A DNA stretch of 14,207 nucleotides from Prevotella sp. CAG:732 (GTDB taxonomy: Bacteria > Bacteroidota > Bacteroidia > Bacteroidales > Bacteroidaceae). Positions 1-6,478 of the stretch are shown here, in pieces. Within the stretch, counting starts at the first letter, position 1; the number at the start of each line of letters is the position of its first letter. The translations under genes and the position numbers were made by a program. Location: the NCBI GenBank assembly GCA_000436035.1, contig FR893225.1:1-14207 (forward strand), given 5' to 3'. The notes under the pieces were generated by a model. It had not been told where the DNA came from. It saw only the letters and a list, made by a program, of their open reading frames with translations, and ran no database searches.

Positions 1-46
1 CGCTCTTAGGAGCTGTACGCTTGTTCAAAGCTTTAAGTTCTTTCAT
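1..46 (-). CDS. 5' end of an unidentified leftward gene (partial)
   Basis: A leftward ATG at 44-46 opens a frame that runs to the window edge and gives about 15 residues, starting MKELKALNKR and rich in Lys. The frame is supported by a Bacteroidota-type promoter at 91-98 and an A-rich leader between promoter and ATG. Too little is visible to name a product. The gene reads away from all other genes here, and the 22-bp repeat array at 182-260 lies upstream of it. Confidence 0.5.
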   Translation of the reverse strand, partial: MKELKALNKRTAPKS

Positions 47-90
47 GATTTGTTTAATTGTTTATGTTTTTGTTTTTTAAATTTCTGCTG

Positions 91-98
91 CAAAGGTA
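91..98 (-). promoter_or_regulatory. Bacteroidota -7 element for the partial gene at 1-46
   Basis: On the minus strand this reads TACCTTTG followed by CAGC, a match to the TAnnTTTG -7 consensus of the Bacteroidota primary sigma factor. I see no clear TTTG at the -33 distance. Transcription would begin near 84, leaving a leader of about 40 nt before the ATG at 46. Confidence 0.6.
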
Positions 99-181
99 TA
101 TATTTTTCCCATACGTTGCATCATATTTTTACAAAAATCGTGCGTAAAGGTTTGCGTAAGAGCAGGCGATTTTGTACCCCT

Positions 182-260
182 ACCCCCACTTTGATTTATA
201 CATAACTAGGAAAAAATTCTTTCCTAACTAGGCGTGAATTTTTACCTAGTTAGGCGCAAA
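182..260 (-). repeat. 22-bp-periodic CCTAnnTAGG array, copy 1
   Basis: Three near-palindromic 10-mers, CATAACTAGG (201-210), CCTAACTAGG (223-232) and CCTAGTTAGG (245-254), start exactly 22 bp apart, separated by A/T-rich 12-bp spacers. The flank at 182-200 (CCCCACTTT then ATTTATA) continues the similarity to a second copy near 13158-13250, which is in the opposite orientation on the window. The array follows the SDR terminator (258-292) when read along the minus strand. The function is unknown. The fixed two-helical-turn spacing would suit a protein-binding array or an intergenic repeat family. It is not CRISPR: the units are too short and the spacers are low-complexity. Confidence 0.75.
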
Positions 261-292
261 AAAATCCCTCGCCTTGGAAAAGGCGAGGGATT
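258..292 (-). terminator. Rho-independent terminator of the SDR gene
   Basis: A perfect 13-bp stem (263-275 with 280-292) with a 4-nt loop is followed on the minus strand by a run of seven T (258-264). It lies 38 bp past the stop codon of the leftward SDR gene and is a textbook intrinsic terminator. Confidence 0.93.
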
Positions 293-329
293 CGGAAAGT
301 ATTTTACAAATATATACCTACTAATCAAA

Positions 330-1145
330 TTACATAGCGTAGATGTTGAAACCACCATCTACCACTGCCACTGTACCTGTGACGAAAGATGCGGCATCGC
401 TCATCAAGTAATGGATGGTACCACAGAGCTCCTCTGGCTTACCCATTCTGCCAAATGGTGTCTGGCGAACCACGTCATTGCCACGTTCCGTATAACTTCC
501 GTCAGGATTGGTGAGGAGCGCACGGTTCTGCTCTGTGATGAAGAAGCCAGGAGCAATCGCGTTAACACGGATGCCCTCGCCAAACTTCTTGGCGGTCTCA
601 TGTGCCATATAGGCAGTGAAGTTGGAGATACCAGCCTTGGCAGCAGCATAACCACACACACGAGTCATTGGACGGAAAGCAGCCATAGAAGAGAAGTTGA
701 TGATGCTACCCTTGCCTGCCTCTACCATAGGCTTCAAGAATACCTGTGTAGGGATGACAGTACCTGTGAGGTTGAGATTAAGAACGGTTTGGAACTGATT
801 GACATCCAAATCGAAGAAGTTCTGGTCTGGAGCAATCGTTGCGCCCTTCATGTTACCACCAGCGGCATTGAGAAGAGTATCAATCTTACCATACTTGGCA
901 AGGATGTCCTTGCAGTTCTGCTCTACTACCTCGTAGTTCATCACGTCGGTTTTGAAGAAAGAAGCCTCGCCGCCAGCTTGCTTGATGTCCTCTACAATGG
1001 CGTTGCCCACTTCTTCTTTTCTGCCCAAAATGGCAACCTTCGCACCTTCGAGCGCCAAATATTTGGCAATAGTACGACCGAGTACACCAGTACCACCGGT
1101 GATAACTACTACATAATCTTTAATGTTGAAAAGATTGTTGTTCAT
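330..1145 (-). CDS. uxuB: SDR-family oxidoreductase, probable D-mannonate oxidoreductase (fructuronate reductase)
   Basis: This 271-residue classical short-chain dehydrogenase/reductase acts in the cytosol. The N-terminal Rossmann motif TGGTGVLG starts near residue 16. NAAGG follows, then the catalytic Ser in INFSSMAAF and the Tyr-Lys pair in YAAAKAG, with IRVNAIAPGFF and VDGGF near the end. The stretch from NAAGG through FFITEQNRALL to the C-terminus resembles, from memory, Bacillus YjmF/UxuB, which interconverts D-fructuronate and D-mannonate using NAD(P)H in hexuronate catabolism. Substrate is therefore a family inference, and no uxuA or uxaC gene is adjacent to support it. No TAnnTTTG element lies in the 37 bp between it and the upstream tRNA-Gly, so it may be read from the tRNA promoter at 1361. 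It ends at a strong terminator. Confidence 0.8.
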   Translation of the reverse strand: MNNNLFNIKDYVVVITGGTGVLGRTIAKYLALEGAKVAILGRKEEVGNAIVEDIKQAGGEASFFKTDVMNYEVVEQNCKDILAKYGKIDTLLNAAGGNMKGATIAPDQNFFDLDVNQFQTVLNLNLTGTVIPTQVFLKPMVEAGKGSIINFSSMAAFRPMTRVCGYAAAKAGISNFTAYMAHETAKKFGEGIRVNAIAPGFFITEQNRALLTNPDGSYTERGNDVVRQTPFGRMGKPEELCGTIHYLMSDAASFVTGTVAVVDGGFNIYAM

Positions 1146-1182
1146 AATAAATTAGTGTTGAGTTTGATTTTTAAGAAAAAAG

Positions 1183-1253
1183 AGCGGGATACGGGAATCG
1201 AACCCGCCTCCCAGGCTTGGGAAGCCCGTGCACTACCGATGTGCTAATCCCGC
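1183..1253 (-). tRNA. tRNA-Gly (anticodon CCC)
   Basis: The minus strand folds into a full cloverleaf: acceptor GCGGGAT with ATCCCGC, D stem GCAC/GTGC, anticodon stem CGGGC/GCCTG (one G-U) around loop TTCCCAA, and T loop TTCGATT. The anticodon CCC reads GGG codons. The discriminator is U, CCA is not encoded, and the length is 71 nt. It lies 12 bp downstream of tRNA-Thr in the same orientation. Confidence 0.96.
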
Positions 1254-1265
1254 GCACAGACTAAA

Positions 1266-1341
<76 letters not shown>

Positions 1342-1360
1342 AATTTCCTTTTAGCGAATG

Positions 1361-1368
1361 CAAAGGTA
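1361..1368 (-). promoter_or_regulatory. Bacteroidota -7 element for the tRNA-Thr/tRNA-Gly unit
   Basis: The minus strand reads TACCTTTG 19 bp before the first base of tRNA-Thr, matching TAnnTTTG. There is no strong TTTG at -33. It probably drives both tRNAs and perhaps the SDR gene behind them. Confidence 0.65.
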
Positions 1369-1415
1369 ATGAAATATTTCTAAATGGTGAAATTATTCAG
1401 TGTCATTAACCTATA

Positions 1416-2636
1416 TTAACGATTGCGATGCTTCATGTACCAAGGGTGGACACAGAAATTGTAAAAAGCCAAGCTCACTGCCAAGATGGCAAGCGAGGTA
1501 AGCAAGATGTATTTGTGTTCTGCATGAACCTGAGGGAACAAGCCCTGCATATCGCCCACTGCATGGTTGCCGAGGAAGCCGATACCCAAGAACAAACCGA
1601 GACTCAGTCCAAACTCCCATGAGAGGAAGAAGGAACTCTGGCTCGTACCACGCTGGCAATGCTTTGCCAACTTGATATAGAAAAGCAAGAAACGACTGCC
1701 GATGATGCCGATTCCAAAACCAATCATGGCTGGCGAAATCATCTCCATGGCTGGACGCTGGTCGGTAAACTGTATCAGGATGGCTGCAATCAAGAGTACC
1801 AAGCCCGTAAGTACCTCACTCTTCAAGTCGGCATCCGGAAAAACATATTTCTCAGCCCATAAGGCGATAAGGAAACCAGCCATCAGCATCGCATAGAACG
1901 TCTCCGTCTCATGTAGGGAGAACAACATACCGACAACACACGTAATCATTGCCAAGTTGACAAAGAGCAAGAAACCTTGTGGCAAGAAGAAACGATCGAG
2001 GCTGAACTTCGACATCGTGTCGGAAGGTGCCTTGAAAGGAAACTTCACCAAGGTAATCAGCAGGAACGAAACCAAAGCCGAAGCCACGGATGCAATCAGT
2101 ACCCCTTGGTAATCGAAAACCTGGAACACCAAGATGGATGCCACGGGACCCAATGAAAGGGCGAATCTCGCAAACCAAGATGCCGTGTAATTCGCCTCCG
2201 TTCGTTGGAAAGACTCACACGTATCTATAATTAATGTACTCGCGAGCGTCATCTCTGCCAAACCGAGGAAAGCTCCTTGTGCGAATCTGCTCAGTACCAA
2301 CGCCCAAAACTCCATCTTCACATTTACGATAAAGTCAAGGTAGTACTGGGCAGCCACGCAAAGAGCCACAGCCAGAATGGAATATTGGCAGACATGATTG
2401 CGGCGATAACGCTGAATCAAATAGGAACAGAAGGTACCCAACACAAACACTCCAATGCCGTAAGCTCCCATCACGCATCCCACCTGAAGGCAAGAATAAC
2501 CTTGCTGAAGCAAGTAAGGAGGCAAAGCTGGTATCAGCATGTAAGCACTCATCATCAAGAGCAAGTTGGCAAATGCCATCATCCAAAACTCTCGATGCCA
2601 TAACTTGATGTGAACGGGCGTATTTTGTGTATCCAT
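1416..2636 (-). CDS. MFS-type transporter
   Basis: This 406-residue, very hydrophobic inner-membrane protein has about a dozen predicted helices. Length and layout fit the major facilitator superfamily: an N-terminal half with LMMSAYMLIPALPPYL in the first helix and a basic cytoplasmic loop after helix 2 (SYLIQRYRR), then a central hydrophilic linker (KFPFKAPSDTMSKFSLDRFF, about residues 198-217), then a second helical half ending in a short basic tail. The substrate cannot be told from the sequence; drug or metabolite efflux is possible. The gene starts 37 bp after the panB stop on the same strand with no promoter of its own visible, so it is probably the second gene of a panB operon. Confidence 0.85.
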   Translation of the reverse strand: MDTQNTPVHIKLWHREFWMMAFANLLLMMSAYMLIPALPPYLLQQGYSCLQVGCVMGAYGIGVFVLGTFCSYLIQRYRRNHVCQYSILAVALCVAAQYYLDFIVNVKMEFWALVLSRFAQGAFLGLAEMTLASTLIIDTCESFQRTEANYTASWFARFALSLGPVASILVFQVFDYQGVLIASVASALVSFLLITLVKFPFKAPSDTMSKFSLDRFFLPQGFLLFVNLAMITCVVGMLFSLHETETFYAMLMAGFLIALWAEKYVFPDADLKSEVLTGLVLLIAAILIQFTDQRPAMEMISPAMIGFGIGIIGSRFLLFYIKLAKHCQRGTSQSSFFLSWEFGLSLGLFLGIGFLGNHAVGDMQGLFPQVHAEHKYILLTSLAILAVSLAFYNFCVHPWYMKHRNR

Positions 2637-2673
2637 TTATCCAATCATTCGTTTAACTTCTTCTGGAGTCGCC

Positions 2674-3492
2674 TTAGTAACTCTCTTCCACACTAGGATA
2701 GCCGCCCGTCTTGACAGCCTCTACGTATGCCTCCACGCCCTTGGTCATCTCAGCACCCACCTGAGCGAAGTGGCGCAAGAACTTAGGTTTGAAACCTTGG
2801 GTCATACCCAGTGCATCTGCATAAACCAAAACTTGACCATCACAGCCGTTACCTGCACCAATTCCGATAGTTACAGCTTTCACCTGACGTGTTACTTCAG
2901 CTGCCAATTTTGCAGGAACCTTCTCCAAGACTATCGCAAAACAGCCTGCCTTATCGAGGGCGATGGCATCCTGGATGAGTTTCTCTGCCTCAGCCTCTTC
3001 CTTGGCACGAATGCCATAACCACCAAACTTATTGACGCTCTGTGGAGTCAAGCCGAGATGGCCGTGAACAGGGATTCCTGCATCTATCAAAGCCTTGACG
3101 GTGTCGATGATTTCTACGCCACCTTCGAGTTTGAGGGCATCAACGCCCGTTTCCTTCATCATACGGCAAGCGTTGCGAAGTGCCTCCTCACGAGAGATTT
3201 GGTAACTGCCAAAAGGCATGTCGCAAACCACCATGGCATGGTTGACGGCACGAGCCACGCTGCGAGCGTGATAAATCATCTGATCCACGGTGATAGGCAA
3301 TGTGTCAGCATTGCCAGCCATCACGTTGGAAGCAGAGTCTCCAATCAAAATACTATCTATTCCAGCGGCATCAATGATACCTGCTGTGGTGAAATCGTAG
3401 GCGGTGAGCATAGTCACCTTCTCGCCAGCTTGCTTCATCTCAGCAAACGTCTTGGCGGTAATCTTCTTTTTATCAGTAGATAAATAACCCAT
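2674..3492 (-). CDS. panB: 3-methyl-2-oxobutanoate hydroxymethyltransferase (ketopantoate synthase)
   Basis: PanB catalyses the first committed step of pantothenate/CoA synthesis, transferring a hydroxymethyl group from methylene-THF to 2-oxoisovalerate in the cytosol. The 272-residue frame shows the TIM-barrel signatures LTAYDFTTA (about 29-37), LIGDS with the metal-binding Asp52, VVCDMPFG with Asp91, KLEGG with Glu123, HGHLGLTPQ (143-151), the catalytic-type Glu190 in VLEKVP, and the GIGAG/CDGQVLV segment. I start at 3492 (MGYLSTDKKK) although the frame stays open to 3546, because the promoter at 3517-3547 lies inside that extension and an A-rich leader precedes the inner ATG. Length and start then fit the family. 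The MFS gene follows at 37 bp. Confidence 0.96.
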   Translation of the reverse strand: MGYLSTDKKKITAKTFAEMKQAGEKVTMLTAYDFTTAGIIDAAGIDSILIGDSASNVMAGNADTLPITVDQMIYHARSVARAVNHAMVVCDMPFGSYQISREEALRNACRMMKETGVDALKLEGGVEIIDTVKALIDAGIPVHGHLGLTPQSVNKFGGYGIRAKEEAEAEKLIQDAIALDKAGCFAIVLEKVPAKLAAEVTRQVKAVTIGIGAGNGCDGQVLVYADALGMTQGFKPKFLRHFAQVGAEMTKGVEAYVEAVKTGGYPSVEESY

Positions 3493-3516
3493 TTTGTTTG
3501 TTTTTAAAATCGGGTG

Positions 3517-3547
3517 CAAAGGTACTACAAATCGAAGACAATACAAA
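3517..3547 (-). promoter_or_regulatory. panB promoter
   Basis: On the minus strand, TTTG at 3544-3547 is followed after 19 bp by TACCTTTG at 3517-3524, a full -33/-7 Bacteroidota promoter. It lies 24 bp upstream of the chosen panB ATG and excludes the longer start. Confidence 0.8.
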
Positions 3548-3602
3548 ATAAATTAATTTATTTTTATTGTTGAGTGTAGTGTACCTTATTAAAAGTTACA
3601 CA

Positions 3603-4289
3603 TTATTTGCGAGATACGCTAAAAATTCGAGCTAAATCTGCAAAAGAGAAGCCAATATAGTTGGAAATCACGTAATCTGAGTATTCCTCAATGCTCTCCT
3701 TGGAGTTGGTGGTTGCCAAGCCGAGCGTAAACTCGCCAGCCGCCCTCACAGCCTTCAGACCATTGAAGCTATCCTCCAATCCAACACTCTCTTCAGGCTT
3801 CGCATCAAAGTAAGCTGCACCCTTCAGATAGCAGTCAGGGTCGGGTTTGCTCTTGGCAAAGTCCTCACTGGTGAGCACCTTGTCGAAGTAAGTCTTGAAC
3901 TCAGGGTGACACTCATAGACAATACTCATTTTATTGGCATTGCTACTGGTTACAACAGCGCACTTTACGCCATTTTTCTTCAAGTCTTTCACAAAGTCCT
4001 CGAAACCTGCGACATAGTTGTATGCCATATTGCGCTCGTACTCATCAAGGCGAACCGTAATCTTAGCTTGCTCTTCTGCCACGCTTGTAAATCCTTCGAT
4101 ATGAGCGAAGGTCTGAGCGTCGGAGAAATACTTATCATAGATTTGCACCAAGGTCTGTCCCTTGATACGGTGAGCGAAGTCTGGCATCTCAGGATGATAC
4201 TCACGACCTATCATTCCCCAGAAAATGGTATATTGTGATTCAGTCTCAAAGACCACGCCGTCCAAATCAAATAAAGCTGCTTTTATCAT
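3603..4289 (-). CDS. HAD-superfamily hydrolase, beta-phosphoglucomutase-like
   Basis: This 228-residue cytosolic phosphatase/phosphomutase of the HAD superfamily shows all four motifs: I at the N-terminus, FDLDGVVFET with nucleophile Asp8 and acid/base Asp10; II, VVTSSN near residue 115; III, KSKPDP near 147; IV, GLEDSFNG near 171. A helical cap between motifs I and II (about 15-85) puts it with the beta-phosphoglucomutase/phosphoglycolate phosphatase branch. The substrate is not determined. It has its own promoter and a leader of about 50 nt. panB follows on the same strand but carries a separate promoter. It is divergent from rsmG. Confidence 0.87.
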   Translation of the reverse strand: MIKAALFDLDGVVFETESQYTIFWGMIGREYHPEMPDFAHRIKGQTLVQIYDKYFSDAQTFAHIEGFTSVAEEQAKITVRLDEYERNMAYNYVAGFEDFVKDLKKNGVKCAVVTSSNANKMSIVYECHPEFKTYFDKVLTSEDFAKSKPDPDCYLKGAAYFDAKPEESVGLEDSFNGLKAVRAAGEFTLGLATTNSKESIEEYSDYVISNYIGFSFADLARIFSVSRK

Positions 4290-4342
4290 TTTTACCTTAA
4301 TATTATATAGTACTTATTGTTCAATAATTCTAAATACGGGTG

Positions 4343-4350
4343 CAAAGTTA
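4343..4350 (-). promoter_or_regulatory. Bacteroidota -7 element for the HAD gene
   Basis: The minus strand reads TAACTTTG then CACCC, a TAnnTTTG match. At 19 bp upstream is TCTG, only a partial -33 match. It is back-to-back with the rsmG promoter about 75 bp away. Confidence 0.65.
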
Positions 4351-4424
4351 CATCATTTTCCTCGAAAAACAGAAAAAGAAAGTAAAATATGCTACTAAGA
4401 TGGAGCTATCTCGTATTTTTTTTA

Positions 4425-4432
4425 TATTTTTG
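4425..4432 (+). promoter_or_regulatory. Bacteroidota -7 element for rsmG
   Basis: TATTTTTG followed by CACCC matches TAnnTTTG in an A/T-rich setting, 24 bp before the chosen rsmG ATG. No good -33 TTTG is visible. It is probably the main promoter for the rightward cluster to 8529. Confidence 0.65.
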
Positions 4433-4456
4433 CACCCAAATATTAAAGCAATAAGC

Positions 4457-5080
4457 ATGAATATCATAGAGAAATATTTTCCGAATCTCAGCGACAAGCA
4501 GAAAGAACAGATAGCACAGTTGGACGCTCTCTATCGTGACTGGAACGCCAAAATCAACGTGATCAGCCGCAAGGATATCGACAACTTGTATGAGCACCAC
4601 GTGCTTCACTCCATGGCTATCGCGAAGGCCATACATTTCCGTCCAGGAACAGAAATCCTCGATTTCGGTTGTGGTGGCGGCTTCCCTGGCATTCCTCTCG
4701 CTATCCTCTTCCCTGATTGCAAGTTCAAGTTGATTGACGGCACTGGCAAGAAAATCCGTGTCTGCAATGAGGTGGCTTCTGCCATCGGACTGGAGAACTT
4801 GGTGGCTGAGCACCTGCGTGGCGAGGACGAGAAAGGCAAGTACGACTTCGTGGTGAGCCGTGCCGTGATGCAACTGCCCGACTTGATGAAGATTATCAAG
4901 AAAAACTTCAAGAAGGCGCAGCAGAACGCATTGCCTAACGGACTGCTCTGCCTGAAAGGCGGCAACCTACAAGAGGAGTTGAAAGCCTACAAGAACGTGG
5001 CTGAGATTACCCCACTAAGCACCTTCTTCGAGGAAGAATGGTTTCAGCAAGACAAACAATTGGTCTATGTACCAGCATAA
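4457..5080 (+). CDS. rsmG: 16S rRNA (guanine527-N7)-methyltransferase
   Basis: RsmG (GidB) methylates G527 of 16S rRNA using S-adenosylmethionine. The 207-residue frame shows the RsmG series: an N-terminal helical segment with WNAKINVISRKD (about 28-39), EHHVLHSM (46-53), the SAM loop ILDFGCGGGFPGIPLA (about 67-82), LIDGTGKKI near 93 in place of the usual SVxKK, and FVVSRAV near 131. I choose ATG 4457 (MNIIEKYFPN) although the frame is open from 4340: the promoter at 4425-4432 lies inside the extension, and the extension has no family resemblance. The MBL gene follows at 13 bp and ruvC 3 bp after that, so these three are one operon. Confidence 0.95.
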   Translation: MNIIEKYFPNLSDKQKEQIAQLDALYRDWNAKINVISRKDIDNLYEHHVLHSMAIAKAIHFRPGTEILDFGCGGGFPGIPLAILFPDCKFKLIDGTGKKIRVCNEVASAIGLENLVAEHLRGEDEKGKYDFVVSRAVMQLPDLMKIIKKNFKKAQQNALPNGLLCLKGGNLQEELKAYKNVAEITPLSTFFEEEWFQQDKQLVYVPA

Positions 5081-5093
5081 AATCAAGAAAACA

Positions 5094-5738
5094 ATGTTAC
5101 ATATAGAAAGATTTCAAGTCAACATGCTCCAGGAGAATTGCTACGTTGTGAGCGATGAAACCAAGGAATGTGTCATCATAGACTGTGGTGCCTTCTATCC
5201 TGAGGAGCGCACAGCCATTGTCAACTACATCAAAGAGAATGAGTTGAAGCCTGTTCACCTCTTGGTGACCCATGGCCATCTCGACCACAACTTTGGCAAC
5301 AACACCATTTATGAGGCATTCGGTCTGAAGCCAGAGGTCTCTGCATCCGACGAAAGTTTGATGAAGAACTTAAAGACGCAAGCCGAGACTTTCTATCAGA
5401 TGCAGCTCGACTACGACTTCCCTCCTATCGGCAAATTCTTCGAGGACGATGAAATCATCCGTTTTGGAAATCACCAGTTTGAGATCATCCTGACCCCAGG
5501 ACACTCACGTGGCTCTGTCACCTTCTATTGTGCCGAGGAGAAGGTTGCCTTCACGGGCGACACACTTTTCCATGGTTCCATCGGAAGAACAGACTTCAAA
5601 GGCGGTTCAATGTTCCAGATTATCAACAGCTTACGCTTCTTGGCTCAACTGCCAGACGAGGTGAGGGTATTGCCAGGACACGGACAGGCTACGAGCATTG
5701 GAGAGGAGTTGGCGCACAATCCTTACATGGATAGATAA
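5094..5738 (+). CDS. MBL-fold metallo-hydrolase, glyoxalase II-like
   Basis: This 214-residue cytosolic protein has the metallo-beta-lactamase fold. The metal-binding motif HGHLDH (His60, His62, Asp64, His65) is complete, with later ligands in TPGHSRGS, FTGDTLF (bridging Asp) and LPGHGQAT. The GRTDF segment and the short single-domain length fit the hydroxyacylglutathione hydrolase-like (YcbL-type) branch, which hydrolyses thioesters such as S-lactoyl adducts. The true substrate is unknown because these bacteria often lack glutathione. I start at 5094 (MLHIERFQVN); the frame is open from 5067, but that would overlap rsmG by 14 bp and adds residues foreign to the family. It sits between rsmG and ruvC. 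Confidence 0.87.
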   Translation: MLHIERFQVNMLQENCYVVSDETKECVIIDCGAFYPEERTAIVNYIKENELKPVHLLVTHGHLDHNFGNNTIYEAFGLKPEVSASDESLMKNLKTQAETFYQMQLDYDFPPIGKFFEDDEIIRFGNHQFEIILTPGHSRGSVTFYCAEEKVAFTGDTLFHGSIGRTDFKGGSMFQIINSLRFLAQLPDEVRVLPGHGQATSIGEELAHNPYMDR

Positions 5739-5741
5739 TAG

Positions 5742-6386
5742 ATGAACACACGCAAGAACAACAACACGGAGAAAATTATCCTCGGCATCGACCCAGGAAC
5801 CAACGTGATGGGTTACGGTGTCATCAAGGTGATGGGCAACAAGGCTCAACTGGTGATGATGGGTGTCATCGACATGCGCAAGGAAAGTGACCCCTATCTT
5901 CGACTGGGAAAGATTTTCGAGCGTGTTACCGGTATCATCGATGAATATCTGCCTGATGAGATGGCGATTGAGGCTCCATTCTTCGGCAAAAACGTTCAGT
6001 CGATGTTGAAGCTTGGAAGGGCGCAAGGTGTTGCCATCGCAGCCGCCATCCACCACGATGTTCCTATCCATGAATATGCACCACTGAAAATCAAGATGGC
6101 GATTACCGGACAAGGACAGGCTTCGAAGGAGCAGGTAGCTGCCATGTTGCAAAGGATGCTTCATATTAGCGATGATGACATGCCGAAGTTTATGGATGCC
6201 ACCGATGCCTTGGGCGCAGCCTACTGCCACTTTTTGCAGATGGGGCGCCCGGAGACGAACGCCAAGCACTATAGCAGTTGGAAAGACTTCGCCACAAGAA
6301 ACCAAGGAAGAGTGGAAGGAAGTGCCAAGTTGACTGGACCAAGAGCACAACTGATGGCTGCCCTCAATCGCACAACCCACAAGTAA
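5742..6386 (+). CDS. ruvC: Crossover junction endodeoxyribonuclease RuvC
   Basis: RuvC resolves Holliday junctions by symmetric nicking, working with RuvAB in recombinational repair. The RNase H-like core is intact: Asp17 in GIDPGT, Glu77 in AIEAPFFGKN, and Asp152/Asp155 in MDATDALGAAYCH correspond to the four catalytic acids Asp7, Glu66, Asp138 and Asp141 of the E. coli enzyme. GRAQGVA and GQGQASKEQV are also family hallmarks. At 214 residues it is longer than E. coli RuvC (173), with about 10 extra N-terminal residues and a basic C-terminal extension of roughly 40 residues after GRPETNAKHY. It begins 3 bp after the MBL stop, so translation is probably coupled. Confidence 0.96.
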   Translation: MNTRKNNNTEKIILGIDPGTNVMGYGVIKVMGNKAQLVMMGVIDMRKESDPYLRLGKIFERVTGIIDEYLPDEMAIEAPFFGKNVQSMLKLGRAQGVAIAAAIHHDVPIHEYAPLKIKMAITGQGQASKEQVAAMLQRMLHISDDDMPKFMDATDALGAAYCHFLQMGRPETNAKHYSSWKDFATRNQGRVEGSAKLTGPRAQLMAALNRTTHK

Positions 6387-6478
6387 GGAGTCTCATTTCT
6401 GCCCTATATATAATAAAGGTGTAATCCTACGAAGGAAAGGTAACAAGAATTGAAACAGAAGGAAACAAGATAAAGACA

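Noticed and set aside
182..260. The 22-bp array as a CRISPR
   Set aside because: The units are only 10 bp and near-palindromic, the spacers are 12-bp A/T-rich and similar to each other, and no cas genes are present.
234..1247. Long rightward frame opposite the SDR gene and tRNA-Gly
   Set aside because: It is a shadow of the SDR gene, continues through a tRNA and starts inside the repeat array.
3547..3602. Possible terminator between the HAD gene and panB
   Set aside because: GTGTA/TACAC with three more pairs around TTAAT can be drawn on the minus strand, but the stem is interrupted and no T run follows.
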